Program-made: the position numbers and the translations under genes
The notes under the pieces: generated by a model
Databases searched by the model: none
Told to the model about the DNA's origin: nothing
What the model saw: the letters and a program-made list of their open reading frames with translations, nothing else
NCBI GenBank assembly: GCA_030123585.1
Contig: CP126120.1
Span: forward strand, 1,529,254 to 1,593,253
Length of the DNA: 64,000 nucleotides
Direction: 5' to 3'
DNA from: Rhodanobacteraceae bacterium
GTDB lineage: Bacteria > Pseudomonadota > Gammaproteobacteria > Xanthomonadales > Rhodanobacteraceae
Part shown: positions 9,967 through 18,945 of the stretch, piece after piece
How the letters are laid out: each line of letters begins with the position of its first letter
How positions within the stretch are numbered: position 1 is the stretch's first letter

Positions 9967-10653
9967 ATGGTCAAGTCTTCCGGCAACGGCCCTGGCGGGC
10001 GCGGCAAACCCGGCGTCTCCGGCAAGCGTCCGGCGCGGCGCAGCCCGGCGCCCGCGCCGGGCGGGGAACCCGCGAATGCCAGGCTCGCCGCCGGCCCGGC
10101 CACGCTCACCGGCCATTTCCTGATCGCGATGCCGGGCATGGGCGATCCCAATTTCGCGCGCGGCATCACCTTCATCTGCCAGCACAACGAGGATGGCGCG
10201 ATGGGACTGGTCGTGAACCGGCTGTCCGACTTCCGCCTCGGCGACGTGCTGCGGCAGATGCACATGCCCTGCGAGCGCGAGGAAATCGCCACGGCGCCGG
10301 TGCTGGTGGGCGGTCCGGTGCAGCCCGAGCGCGGCTTCGTGCTGCACACCTCCGGCACGCGCGAATGGGATTCGAGCTACCGCGTCAACGACCAGCTCAC
10401 CGTCACCACTTCGCGCGACATCCTTGCCGCGATGGCCGACGGCGAAGGCCCCGAGCGCGCGCTGGTGGCGCTGGGCTACGCCGGTTGGGGCGCGGGGCAA
10501 CTCGAACAGGAACTGCGCGAGAACGCGTGGCTGACCGTGCAGGCCAACGACCGCATCCTGTTCGAGACCGCGCTCGACGAGCGCTGGAGCGCGGCGGTGG
10601 CGCTGGTGGGAATCAATCCGGCGAATCTCGCCTCTTACTCTGGCCGCGCATGA
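9967..10653 (+). CDS. YqgE/AlgH family protein
   Basis: A UPF0301 (YqgE/AlgH) protein of unknown biochemical role. The family core begins at about residue 45 (LTGHFLIAMPGMGDPNFARG) and continues with HNEDGAMGLVVNR, VLVGGPVQPERGFVLH and GYAGWGAGQLE. The 228-residue length exceeds the usual 185 or so because of a basic, Pro/Gly-rich N-terminal extension of about 44 residues. An internal start would be needed to remove it, and none with a better ribosome site is evident. It overlaps ruvX by ATGA. Confidence 0.95.
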   Translation: MVKSSGNGPGGRGKPGVSGKRPARRSPAPAPGGEPANARLAAGPATLTGHFLIAMPGMGDPNFARGITFICQHNEDGAMGLVVNRLSDFRLGDVLRQMHMPCEREEIATAPVLVGGPVQPERGFVLHTSGTREWDSSYRVNDQLTVTTSRDILAAMADGEGPERALVALGYAGWGAGQLEQELRENAWLTVQANDRILFETALDERWSAAVALVGINPANLASYSGRA

Positions 10654-11072
10654 GTTGTGTGCTCGGATTCGATTACGGCGCGCGCCGGATCGGCGTCGCG
10701 AGCGGCAATCGCATCAGCCAATCCGCACGACCATTGCCGGTGCTGCAGGTGAATGCCGGCGAACCGGACTGGGCGCGCGTCGACGCGCTGCTGGCGGAAT
10801 GGAAACCGGACGCGCTGGTCGTCGGGCTGCCGCTGACGCTGGACGGTGGCGAGCAGAAGGTCACGCGCGGCGCGCGCGCATTCGCCGATGCGCTGGCGCA
10901 ACGCAGCGGCCTGCCGGTGCACCTGGTCGATGAACGGCACACCTCGCAGGAAGCCGCGCGCAGGTTCGCCATGCAGCGCGCGGCCGGCGCCGCGCGGCGC
11001 CGCGATGCCGCCAACATCGATTCGCTGGCGGCGGCGGTTATCCTTGAAAGCTGGCTGACCCAAACGTCCTGA
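10650..11072 (+). CDS. ruvX: RuvX/YqgF family Holliday junction resolvase-like nuclease
   Basis: An RNase H-fold protein of 140 residues, the essential YqgF/RuvX family linked to 16S rRNA 5' maturation and junction resolution. The first catalytic Asp is in LGFDYGARRIGVA, and the later acidic residues are in VDERHTSQEA and DAANIDSLAA. The start ATG overlaps the yqgE stop (ATGA at 10650-10653). The frame is open upstream to 9933, but that stretch is antisense-like and overlaps yqgE. pyrB starts five bases downstream. Confidence 0.95.
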   Translation: MSCVLGFDYGARRIGVASGNRISQSARPLPVLQVNAGEPDWARVDALLAEWKPDALVVGLPLTLDGGEQKVTRGARAFADALAQRSGLPVHLVDERHTSQEAARRFAMQRAAGAARRRDAANIDSLAAAVILESWLTQTS

Positions 11073-11077
11073 TTTCC

Positions 11078-11989
11078 ATGCGCCACCTGCTCACCCTCGA
11101 AGACCTCGACCGCGCCGCCATCACCCGACTGCTCGATCGCGCCGAACATTTTCGCGCCCATGGCGCGCCGCGCGAACTGCTGGCCGGACGCACCGTGCTG
11201 ACGCTGTTCTTCGAACCCTCCACGCGCACGCGCACCTCCTTCGTGCTGGCGGCGAAACGGCTGGGCGCGGACAACATCAACTTCGACCTGTCGCGTTCGT
11301 CCACCGTCAAAGGCGAGAGCCTGCTCGACACCCTGCACACGCTGGAGGCAATGGGCCTTGATGCGCTGGTGGTGCGCCACAACGAGAACGGCATGCCGGC
11401 TTACCTCGCGCAGCACGCCTACAGCCACGTCGCGGTGGTCAACGCCGGCGACGGCACCCACGCGCATCCGACGCAAGGCTTGCTGGATGCACTGACGATC
11501 CGCCAGCGCCGGCCCGATTTCGAAAACCTGCGCATCGCGATCTGCGGCGATATCAGGCATTCGCGGGTCGCGCGCTCCGACGCTCAGGCGCTGCACACGC
11601 TCGGCGCGCGCGACATCCGCCTGTGCGCGCCGCGCGCGATGCTGCCGCAAACGCTGGACGACTTTCCCGGTTGCACGACGGGTGAGGAGTTCGACGCTGC
11701 GCTCGAAGGCGCCGATGTGGTGATCATGCTGCGCATCCAGAAGGAACGCATGGCCGACACGCAATTCCCCGATGCGGCCGATTACCACGCGCATTACGGC
11801 CTGGACGCGCGCCGCCTCGCGCTGGCGGCGAAGGCTTGCCAGGTGCTGCACCCGGGACCCATCAACCGCGGCATCGAGATCGCGCCCGAAGTCGCCGACG
11901 GCGTGCAGTCGCGCATCCTCGACCAGGTCGCCAACGGCGTCGCGGTGCGGATGGCGGTGCTGGCGGAACTGCTCGCGCCGCCCGCATAA
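11078..11989 (+). CDS. pyrB: Aspartate carbamoyltransferase catalytic subunit
   Basis: Catalyses carbamoyl phosphate plus aspartate to N-carbamoylaspartate in pyrimidine synthesis. It has 303 residues, the usual catalytic-chain length. The carbamoyl-phosphate loop FFEPSTRTRTSF is near residues 45-56, and the active-site loop HPTQGLLDALT is near 128-138. The late HPGPINRGIEIAPEVAD segment is typical of ATCase. No pyrI regulatory subunit follows, and no dihydroorotase-like pyrC is present, unlike the Pseudomonas locus. Confidence 0.97.
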   Translation: MRHLLTLEDLDRAAITRLLDRAEHFRAHGAPRELLAGRTVLTLFFEPSTRTRTSFVLAAKRLGADNINFDLSRSSTVKGESLLDTLHTLEAMGLDALVVRHNENGMPAYLAQHAYSHVAVVNAGDGTHAHPTQGLLDALTIRQRRPDFENLRIAICGDIRHSRVARSDAQALHTLGARDIRLCAPRAMLPQTLDDFPGCTTGEEFDAALEGADVVIMLRIQKERMADTQFPDAADYHAHYGLDARRLALAAKACQVLHPGPINRGIEIAPEVADGVQSRILDQVANGVAVRMAVLAELLAPPA

Positions 11990-12023
11990 TCGTCCCTTCA
12001 TTCCGGGGAACAAGGAATAATCC

Positions 12024-13703
12024 ATGCGCCCAGTCCCGCGCCGGACAGCCGTCACGGCTGCCTGCCTTTCCGTCCTGCTGCTCGCGGCCTGCGGCAAGCA
12101 TGTCGCCTCGAACGCGCCGATCACCTACGCGCCCGCCGACACCCCGTACCTGTTCGCCAATTTCAAGGGCGCGCCCGCCCAGGTCGCCGCGACCTGGGGC
12201 GAAGCCAGCGACTCGATGATCTCGCTGCGCATCCAGCAACTCGGCAGGATCGCCGCGTCGCTCAGCGATCGCGATCCCGAGATGGCCAAGGTGCTGGACG
12301 CCGTGCAGGCCGAATTGGCCGACGTGCATTCGACCAGGGAGATGGCGCAGACGCTCGGCTTGTCGCAATCCGCCCTGTCCGCGATCTACGGCATCGGCGA
12401 CGTGCCCGTTGCGCGCGTCGAACTGGCCTCGCCCGGCAACTTCAAGGCGTTCTGGGCGCGCGTCGAAAAGCGCGCGGGCGTCACCACGCCCACCGCAACC
12501 CTCGACAAGCAGACTTACTGGGTGATCGGCGGCAACGACGCCAAGTTGCACGTGCTGGTCGCCATCGAAGGCAGCCAGCTGGTCGCCACCGTCGCGCCGG
12601 CCAACGCCAGCCCCGACATGCTCAGGCAACTGCTGGGATTGACCAAACCGGCCAGCAACGCCGCGGACCGCCTCGCCAAACTCAATGGCGAACACGGCTA
12701 CAGCGATTACGGTTCGGGTTACGTCGACCTGCCGAAACTGTTCGCGAACCTGTACGACGGCAAGGACGCGATCACCCAGGAATTCGCCAAAGACCTGGGC
12801 GGTTCGCTGGCCAACCCGGTTTGCGCCAGCGAGTTCACCTCGCTGGCCGACCAGGCGCCGCTCGCGAGCGTGGGTTTCCGGACCTACTCCGCGCAGGAAA
12901 TGCGCTACAGCATCGACGTGCAACTGGCGCCTTCCCTGCTCGGCGCGTTGACCGCATTGAAGCAGCCGGTGCCCGGCATGGACGAAGCGCCGGACGGTTC
13001 GATGTTCGACATGGTGATGGCGCTGCCGCTCAAGAAATGGCAGGACTTCGTCCAGGGCCGCGCCAAGGCCGCGGCTGAAAAGACCTACCAGTGTCCCGCG
13101 CTGCAATCGCTCAACCGGTTCGCGCAGACCGCCGCCAACCCGCCGCTGCAGATGCCGCCGGAATCGGCGTCGCTGCTGGGCTTCCGCGTGGTGCTGGACA
13201 AGTGGGAAGCCGGTCCGCAAATCGCGGGGCGGGTGCTGGTCGCGAGTTCCAATCCCGCCGCGCTGACGCAACAGATCCAGCAGACCCTGCCGCAGTTCGC
13301 GCTGAAGACCATTCCGATCGACGGCAAGCCGGTGGCGTTCGACCTCCCGCCCCAATGGCAGGCCACGCTGGGCGGCGGCAATCAGGCTTGGCTGGCGGCG
13401 AACGCCAATGCGCTGGTAACCGGCATCGGCGAAGACGAAGAAGCCAGGCTTCCCGGCACCCTGAGCGCTCCCGCCGGCAACGGCGACCGCCTGATGCGCA
13501 TGCACCTCGACGGCAAGATGTATGGCGTGCTCGGCAACTGGATCGGACGCCTCGCGGCGGTGGCCCCGCCGCAAAACCAGGCCCAGCTGCAACAGATGGT
13601 CGGGATGTTCCAGCAGATGGGCAAGATGATCGCGTCGGTCGACCTCGACGTGAAGCTGGACGACAAGGGCCTGCACGTCGAGGGCGACACCAGGCACCGC
13701 TGA
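12024..13703 (+). CDS. Putative lipoprotein of unknown function
   Basis: A 559-residue exported protein. The signal peptide ends in a clear lipobox (LLAAC, Cys near residue 24), so it is probably an anchored lipoprotein. No catalytic domain is recognisable. The body is rich in Ala, Gln and Leu, with segments such as DTPYLFANFKGAP near the start that recur in a DUF3352-like family of bacterial lipoproteins, but this assignment is tentative. It begins 34 bases after pyrB and is followed by a strong hairpin at 13747, so it is likely the last gene of the transcript or a single-gene unit. Confidence 0.8.
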   Translation: MRPVPRRTAVTAACLSVLLLAACGKHVASNAPITYAPADTPYLFANFKGAPAQVAATWGEASDSMISLRIQQLGRIAASLSDRDPEMAKVLDAVQAELADVHSTREMAQTLGLSQSALSAIYGIGDVPVARVELASPGNFKAFWARVEKRAGVTTPTATLDKQTYWVIGGNDAKLHVLVAIEGSQLVATVAPANASPDMLRQLLGLTKPASNAADRLAKLNGEHGYSDYGSGYVDLPKLFANLYDGKDAITQEFAKDLGGSLANPVCASEFTSLADQAPLASVGFRTYSAQEMRYSIDVQLAPSLLGALTALKQPVPGMDEAPDGSMFDMVMALPLKKWQDFVQGRAKAAAEKTYQCPALQSLNRFAQTAANPPLQMPPESASLLGFRVVLDKWEAGPQIAGRVLVASSNPAALTQQIQQTLPQFALKTIPIDGKPVAFDLPPQWQATLGGGNQAWLAANANALVTGIGEDEEARLPGTLSAPAGNGDRLMRMHLDGKMYGVLGNWIGRLAAVAPPQNQAQLQQMVGMFQQMGKMIASVDLDVKLDDKGLHVEGDTRHR

Positions 13704-13746
13704 GCGCCGCGCGACACGACACGCGTTTATCCATTCCGCAAAACGA

Positions 13747-13770
13747 AACCCCCGGCTCGCGCCGGGGGTT
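13747..13770 (+). terminator. Intrinsic terminator after the lipoprotein gene
   Basis: A 10-bp GC-rich stem (AACCCCCGGC with GCCGGGGGTT) around a TCGC loop, followed by a short T-rich stretch. It sits 43 bases after the lipoprotein stop and faces the convergent SnoaL-like gene. Confidence 0.8.
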
Positions 13771-13821
13771 CTTGTTGCGACGCCGCGCACTCGCTTGCTC
13801 AGGGATGACATCCCGCATCGG

Positions 13822-14334
13822 TCAGTGCGTGCCGGATGATGCTGCAGCCGGAAACGGGTGTTCCGGCTTGCTGAGCGTGTTCTGGAAGACGGCAATCAGC
13901 CATTGACCGGAATGCCTTGTCATCACCAGCGTCTGGATGCCTTGATCGGGCGGCGGCATGCCGGGTGGCATGTGTTCGCCCGTCATGGTCCAGCGCGCAT
14001 GCACGATAGCGACGTCGGGAGTCAGAAATTTCACCTGCACGTCGGTGAAGGTGAGTTTGCTGTCGCGAAACACCGTCGAGAAAGCGCTGGTGAGCTTCCG
14101 CTGCATCTCGGTGCGGCTTTTCCACCACCAGCCGACCACGTTCACTACGTCGCAGTCGGCCGTGAACAAGGTCGAATACGCCGCAGCATCGTGACGATTC
14201 CAAGCATCGGCCTGTTGTAATGCAACGGCACGAACTGCCGCTGCGTGACTTTTTTCGTTGGCGTGAGCGCTCGACACAGACATGGTACCAACCAGAGCCA
14301 GCACGGCCATCGCATGATGCGACCACGTTTTCAT
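13822..14334 (-). CDS. Exported SnoaL-like (SgcJ/EcaC family) protein
   Basis: A small exported NTF2-fold protein of 170 residues. ATG 14334 is preceded by AGGAG at good spacing, which argues against the longer frame to 14415. A signal peptide covers about residues 1-25 (hydrophobic core AMAVLALVGTMSV, cleavage near AHA). The conserved core includes the DAWNRHDAAAYSTLFTADCD segment and the C-terminal QWLIAVFQNT typical of the SgcJ/EcaC oxidoreductase-like family. No substrate can be assigned. It lies 34 bases upstream of the pilU 3' end without obvious functional linkage. Confidence 0.8.
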   Translation of the reverse strand: MKTWSHHAMAVLALVGTMSVSSAHANEKSHAAAVRAVALQQADAWNRHDAAAYSTLFTADCDVVNVVGWWWKSRTEMQRKLTSAFSTVFRDSKLTFTDVQVKFLTPDVAIVHARWTMTGEHMPPGMPPPDQGIQTLVMTRHSGQWLIAVFQNTLSKPEHPFPAAASSGTH

Positions 14335-14368
14335 CGTGATCTCCTGTGCAGACGCGAGCGACAGACGT

Positions 14369-15517
14369 TTACAGCCGATGGCCGGTCTCGCGCGATTCCA
14401 CCAACTCGACGTCACCCAGACCCTGCGACAGCGAATGCGCGTCGCCGCCCTGCGCCAGCTTGATCGCGAGGCGCACCTCGTTGGCGGAATCGGCGTGGCG
14501 CAGCGCGTCTTCGTAGCTGATATGGCCGGCGTGGTACAGCTCGACCAGGTTCTGGTCGAAGGTGCACATGCCGAGGTTGGTGGACTGCTTCATCACGTCC
14601 TTGATCTTGTGGATCTCGCCCTTGCGGATGTAATCCTGGACCAGCGGCGTGCCCAGCAGGACTTCCATCGCCACGCGCCGGCCCTTGCCGTCCGGCGTAG
14701 GGATCAGTTGCTGCGCGACGATGCCCTTGAGGTTCAGCGACAAGTCCATGTAGAGCTGGTCGCGCACATCCTCGGGGAAGAAGTGGATGATGCGCTCCAG
14801 CGCCTGGTTGGCGTTGTTGGCGTGCAGGGTGCACAGCACCAGGTGCCCGGTTTCAGAGAAATGGATCGCGTATTCCATGGTCTCGCGGGTGCGCACCTCG
14901 CCGATCAGGATCACGTCCGGCGCCTGGCGCAGCGTGTTCTTCAGCGCGTTTTCCCAACTGTCGGTGTCGATGCCGAGTTCGCGCTGGGTGATGATGCAGC
15001 CCTCGTGCTTGTGCACGTATTCGATCGGGTCCTCGATGGTGATGATGTGGCCGGTCGAGTTCTGGTTGCGATAGCCGACGATCGCGGCCAGCGAAGTCGA
15101 TTTGCCCGCGCCGGTGGCACCCACGAAGATCACGATGCCGCGCTTGGTCATCGCCAGCTGCTTGACGATCGGCAGCAGGTTCAATTCCTCGATGGTCGGG
15201 ATCTTGGCCTCGATCCGGCGCAGCACCATGCCGACACAATTGCGCTGGTAGAAGCACGACACGCGGAAGCGGCCCACCCCGGCGACGCCGATCGCGAATT
15301 GGCATTCGTGGGTTTTCTCGAATTCCTCGCGCTGGATCGGGTTCATCACGTTCAACACCAGGTCGCGCGCTTCCTGCGCGCTCAGCGGCGTCTGGGTGAT
15401 CGGCACGATCCGGCCGTTGACCTTGATGGATGGCGCGACGCCGGCCGTGATGAACAGGTCGGACGCCTTCTTGTGCACCATCAGTTTGAGGAAGGATGAG
15501 AAATCGACTGAACTCAT
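14369..15517 (-). CDS. pilU: PilU, PilT-dependent type IV pilus retraction ATPase
   Basis: A hexameric AAA+ ATPase of 382 residues (from ATG 15517, GGGAG upstream) that assists PilT in retracting type IV pili. The Walker A motif is GATGAGKST, the Asp box follows in ITIEDPIEYVHKHEGC, and Walker B is around DVILIGEVRTRETME with the His-box GHLVLCTLHANNA. The PilU-type C-terminus has about 35 extra residues compared with PilT. The longer frame to 15658 would add a non-conserved N-terminus crossing two palindromes. The order pilT then pilU is canonical. Confidence 0.96.
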   Translation of the reverse strand: MSSVDFSSFLKLMVHKKASDLFITAGVAPSIKVNGRIVPITQTPLSAQEARDLVLNVMNPIQREEFEKTHECQFAIGVAGVGRFRVSCFYQRNCVGMVLRRIEAKIPTIEELNLLPIVKQLAMTKRGIVIFVGATGAGKSTSLAAIVGYRNQNSTGHIITIEDPIEYVHKHEGCIITQRELGIDTDSWENALKNTLRQAPDVILIGEVRTRETMEYAIHFSETGHLVLCTLHANNANQALERIIHFFPEDVRDQLYMDLSLNLKGIVAQQLIPTPDGKGRRVAMEVLLGTPLVQDYIRKGEIHKIKDVMKQSTNLGMCTFDQNLVELYHAGHISYEDALRHADSANEVRLAIKLAQGGDAHSLSQGLGDVELVESRETGHRL

Positions 15518-15556
15518 GGTTCGACTCCCGCGAACTCGCGATCGTGTTGCTGTTCT

Positions 15557-15607
15557 GCCCCCTTGAGTCAAGGGGGCGGTCAAATCCTCGTGCAGCGAGG
15601 ATTTGAC
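15557..15607. repeat. Two adjacent palindromes between pilT and pilU
   Basis: The first is a 21-bp palindrome, GCCCCCTTGA and TCAAGGGGGC around a single G (15557-15577). The second, one base later, is a 12-bp stem, GTCAAATCCTCG and CGAGGATTTGAC, with a TGCAG loop (15579-15607). Neither is followed by a T-tract, so they may be an intergenic palindromic repeat or an mRNA-processing structure and not a terminator. Confidence 0.75.
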
Positions 15608-15668
15608 GGGGGTTGTGGGGGCATGACAGCGTGAGTACGAAGAAGGATGCCCATCCAACCGACTATGG

Positions 15669-16706
15669 TTACTTGAACGTTTCCTTCACCTTGGCCCGCG
15701 ACATCGCATCCTGGCGCGTGATCAACCCGCGCCGCACCAGATCCTGCAGGCACTGGTCCATGGTCTGCATGCCGAACTGCTGGCCGGTCTGGATCGCCGA
15801 GTACATCTGCGCGACCTTGTCCTCGCGGATCAGGTTGCGGATGGCCGGGATGCCGACCATGATTTCCCACGCCGGCACGCGCCCGCCGCCGACCTTCTTC
15901 AAGAGGGTCTGGGTGATCACCGCGCGCAGCGATTCCGACAGCATCGAGCGCACCATCGGCTTTTCGCCGGCCGGGAACACGTCGATGATGCGGTCGATGG
16001 TCTTGGCCGCCGAGTTGGTGTGCAGGGTCGCGAACACCAGGTGGCCGGTTTCCGCTGCGGTCAACGCGAGGCGGATGGTCTCGATGTCGCGCATTTCGCC
16101 GACCAGGATGTAGTCGGGGTCTTCGCGCAGGGCCGAGCGCAGCGCTTCGTTGAAACCGTGGGTGTCGCGGTGCACTTCGCGCTGGTTGATCACGCACTTC
16201 TGCGCGGTGTGCACGAACTCGATCGGGTCTTCGATCGAAAGGATGTGCCCGTAGTGGTTCTTGTTGATGTGGTCGACCATCGCCGCCAGCGTGGTGGACT
16301 TGCCCGAACCGGTCGGGCCGGTCACCAGGATCAGGCCCTGCGGCTGGTCGATCAGATCCTTGAAGATCTTGGGCGTGCCCAAGTCCTCCAGCGTCCAGAC
16401 CTCGGCCGGAATGGTGCGGAACACCGCACCGGCGCCGCGGTTCTGGTTGAAGGCGTTCACACGGAAACGCGCCAGGCCCGGGATCTCGAACGAGAAGTCG
16501 ACTTCGAGGAATTCCTCGTAATCGCGGCGCTGCTTGTCCGACATGATGTCGTACACCAGCGCGTGCACCTGCTTGTGCTCGAGCGCCGGCAGGTTGATGC
16601 GGCGGATGTCGCCATCCACGCGGATCATCGGCGGCAGGCCGGCCGAAAGGTGCAGGTCCGAGGCCTTGTTCTTAACCGAAAAGGCCAGCAGTTCGGCGAT
16701 ATCCAT
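15669..16706 (-). CDS. pilT: PilT, type IV pilus retraction ATPase
   Basis: The main retraction motor of type IV pili, 345 residues from ATG 16706, which has GGAGGGGG upstream; the family length is 344-345. It has an N-terminal PAS-like domain (about 1-100), Walker A GPTGSGKST, the Asp box around LSIEDPIEFVHTAQ, Walker B near DYILVGEMRDIETI, the His box LVFATLHTNSA and the PilT signature AIRNLIREDK near residue 290. It is separated from pilU by 151 bases that include two palindromes. Confidence 0.97.
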   Translation of the reverse strand: MDIAELLAFSVKNKASDLHLSAGLPPMIRVDGDIRRINLPALEHKQVHALVYDIMSDKQRRDYEEFLEVDFSFEIPGLARFRVNAFNQNRGAGAVFRTIPAEVWTLEDLGTPKIFKDLIDQPQGLILVTGPTGSGKSTTLAAMVDHINKNHYGHILSIEDPIEFVHTAQKCVINQREVHRDTHGFNEALRSALREDPDYILVGEMRDIETIRLALTAAETGHLVFATLHTNSAAKTIDRIIDVFPAGEKPMVRSMLSESLRAVITQTLLKKVGGGRVPAWEIMVGIPAIRNLIREDKVAQMYSAIQTGQQFGMQTMDQCLQDLVRRGLITRQDAMSRAKVKETFK

Positions 16707-16898
16707 GAACCCCCTCCGAGGACAACGTTGCAAGTGCTGCAAGTTCCGCGCCAATCACCGGCAGGCGGCATCACTGTGCCCGACGCCCGGGCGCCCCGCA
16801 AGACCACGCTCCCCGCGACCCGGGCGACCCGTCGGAACGCGGCCGAGTATACGCCCGCGGCGCTGCCCCAAACCGCGACGCAATCGGCCAAACCGGCC

Positions 16899-18197
16899 TC
16901 AGTCTTCGGCGCCGCCGGCCGTCCCGAAATCCAGCGTCGCGACCGCGCCGCGTTCCGCGCGCGGCGCCAGCGTCACCCGCCAGCCGTACAGCTCGCACAG
17001 CCGGCGCACGATCGCGAGGCCCAGGCCCGCGCCTTTCACCGTTTCGCCCTCACCGCGCACGCCGCGTTCGAACAGGTGCTCGGCATCCTCGGCCTTGATG
17101 CCGGGGCCGGTGTCTTCCACCCGCACCCGGCCCGGCTGGACCCGCACCACGATCTCGCCTTCCTGGGTGTACTTGCAGGCGTTGCCGACGAGGTTGCCCA
17201 GCGCCACGGCCACCACCGAAGAAGGCGCTTCCACCGTGACTGTGGCCTCGACCTCCGCGCACATGCTGATCGGCTTGCGGCCCAGGTTGGGCCGGTTGGT
17301 GTCGATCACTTCCTCGACCACCTTGGCGACATCCGTGGTTTCGCCGTCGACGGGGCCGGAGCGTTCCGCGCGCGACAACAGCAGCAGCGCCTGGGTGAGT
17401 TCAGTCGCCTGCCGCACCGCGCGCTCGATCCGCTGCAGACGCGTGTGCAGCTTTTCCGGCAGATCGGGCGTCGCCACCAGCAACTCGGTGGTGCTGGCGA
17501 TCACTGCCAGCGGCGTGCGCAATTCGTGGCTGACGTCGGCATTGAATTCGCGGTCGCGCTCGATCAGCGCGCTTTGCCGCTGCGCGTAGTCATCCAGCGC
17601 CGCGGCCAATTCGCCGACTTCGTCCTCGGCGAAATGCGGCGCCAGCGGCTCCAGTTGCCGGCCGCTGCGGAAGGCGCGCAGGCGTTGCGCGAGTTCGGTC
17701 ACCGGCCGCATCACGCGCCGCGACAACCAGTAGCCGACCGCCAGCGAGAGCAGCGTGAACAACACCACCACGCTGATCAGCCCGGTCACGAGTTGCCGCT
17801 TGCCGAGCCCTTCGCGGCTGATGTCGTAGGTAAGGAACGCATCCAGCCCGTACTTGCGCGCGACCGCGAGCTTGTAATGCTGCGGCTTGCCGTCGGCGCC
17901 GCCGTGCATGTCGTACACGCCGGGTTTCAGGCCCTGCCATGCCAGCGGCGCCTGATAGACGGTGCGGTCGTTCCACAGCCAGCCTTCGACCAGCTTGGAC
18001 TGCAGCGGCATGTCCGGATGCTGGTGCTTGTTCTCCAGCGCCTGCTGCACGTCGGCTTCGAGGCTCTGGTTGATCAGCTGGTTCTCGACCTTGGCACGCA
18101 CGTACAGCGAGGCCGCGGCGAACAGCGCGCTGAGGCAGAAGCCGAACAGCGTGAAGGTGACGATGAGCCGGAAGCGGAGCTTACGCCGGGACTGCAT
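16899..18197 (-). CDS. Sensor histidine kinase of an OmpR-type two-component system
   Basis: A membrane histidine kinase of 432 residues. There is an N-terminal membrane helix near residues 10-31, a periplasmic sensor of about 110 residues, a second helix near 137-157, a HAMP-like region, an H box (FNADVSHELRTPLAV), an N box (LVGNACKYTQEG), and G boxes (VEDTGPGIKAEDA and GAGLGLAIVRRL). The start overlaps the end of the response regulator gene by 17 bases, so the two form an operon. The signal is unknown, and the sensor region shows no domain I can name. Confidence 0.93.
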   Translation of the reverse strand: MQSRRKLRFRLIVTFTLFGFCLSALFAAASLYVRAKVENQLINQSLEADVQQALENKHQHPDMPLQSKLVEGWLWNDRTVYQAPLAWQGLKPGVYDMHGGADGKPQHYKLAVARKYGLDAFLTYDISREGLGKRQLVTGLISVVVLFTLLSLAVGYWLSRRVMRPVTELAQRLRAFRSGRQLEPLAPHFAEDEVGELAAALDDYAQRQSALIERDREFNADVSHELRTPLAVIASTTELLVATPDLPEKLHTRLQRIERAVRQATELTQALLLLSRAERSGPVDGETTDVAKVVEEVIDTNRPNLGRKPISMCAEVEATVTVEAPSSVVAVALGNLVGNACKYTQEGEIVVRVQPGRVRVEDTGPGIKAEDAEHLFERGVRGEGETVKGAGLGLAIVRRLCELYGWRVTLAPRAERGAVATLDFGTAGGAED

Positions 18198-18867
18198 CCG
18201 GATCGACCATGCGGTAGCCGATGCCGTGACGGGTGTGGATCAGCGGCTTGTCGAAGGGTTTGTCGATCGCCGCGCGCAGGCCGTGGATGTGCACGCGCAG
18301 CGAATCGGAGTCGGGCAGTTCCTCGCCCCACACTTTTTGCTCGAGATCCTGCCGCGTGACCACGGAAGGGCTGGCTTCCATCAACGCCTGCAGCAATTTC
18401 AGACCGATCGGATTCAACTGGATCGACTGGCCCGCGCGCACCACCACCAGCGTGTCGAGGTTGTAGGTGAGGTCGGCGATCTTCAGCACCCGGCTTTGCG
18501 GGCCCTTGCCGCGGCGCGCCAGCACTTCCAGCCGCGCAGCCAGTTCCTGCAGCGCGAACGGCTTGGTCATGTAGTCGTCGGCGCCGGATTCGAAACCGGT
18601 GAGCTTCTGCTCCAGCGCGTCGCGCGCGGTCAGCATCAGCACCGGCGTGTGCTTGTGCGCCTCGCCGCGCAGCTTCTTGCAGACCTCGATGCCGTCCATC
18701 CCGGGCAGCGTCAGGTCCAGCACGATCACGTCGAAATCGTTGACCACCGCCAGGTGCAGGCCGGTGACGCCGTCGCCGGCGAAATCGACCATGTGGCCGC
18801 GGTCTTCCAGGTAATCGCCGATATTGGTGGCGATGTCGTTGTTGTCCTCGATCACCAGCACGCGCAT
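18181..18867 (-). CDS. OmpR/PhoB-family response regulator
   Basis: A DNA-binding response regulator of 228 residues, partner of the overlapping downstream kinase. The receiver domain (about 1-115) has the acidic pair in VIEDNNDIA, phospho-acceptor Asp in VIVLDLTLPGMDG and Lys in YMTKPFALQE. A winged-helix Trans_reg_C domain (about 130-222) ends with DSLRVHIHGLRAAIDKPF and HTRHGIGYRMV. Both genes run on the minus strand with the regulator first. Targets are not predictable from this window. Confidence 0.95.
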   Translation of the reverse strand: MRVLVIEDNNDIATNIGDYLEDRGHMVDFAGDGVTGLHLAVVNDFDVIVLDLTLPGMDGIEVCKKLRGEAHKHTPVLMLTARDALEQKLTGFESGADDYMTKPFALQELAARLEVLARRGKGPQSRVLKIADLTYNLDTLVVVRAGQSIQLNPIGLKLLQALMEASPSVVTRQDLEQKVWGEELPDSDSLRVHIHGLRAAIDKPFDKPLIHTRHGIGYRMVDPDAVPA

Positions 18868-18945
18868 GACAAATTCCGGCAGGTGCGCCCGCGAGCGCCA
18901 AGCCGCAAGCTTAGCGAGAAACAGGCGCGCATGTCGCGGGGGCGG

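Noticed and set aside
9933..11072. A single 379-residue protein spanning yqgE and ruvX
   Set aside because: Only the part from 10650 is RuvX. The rest is an Arg-rich alternative frame of yqgE.
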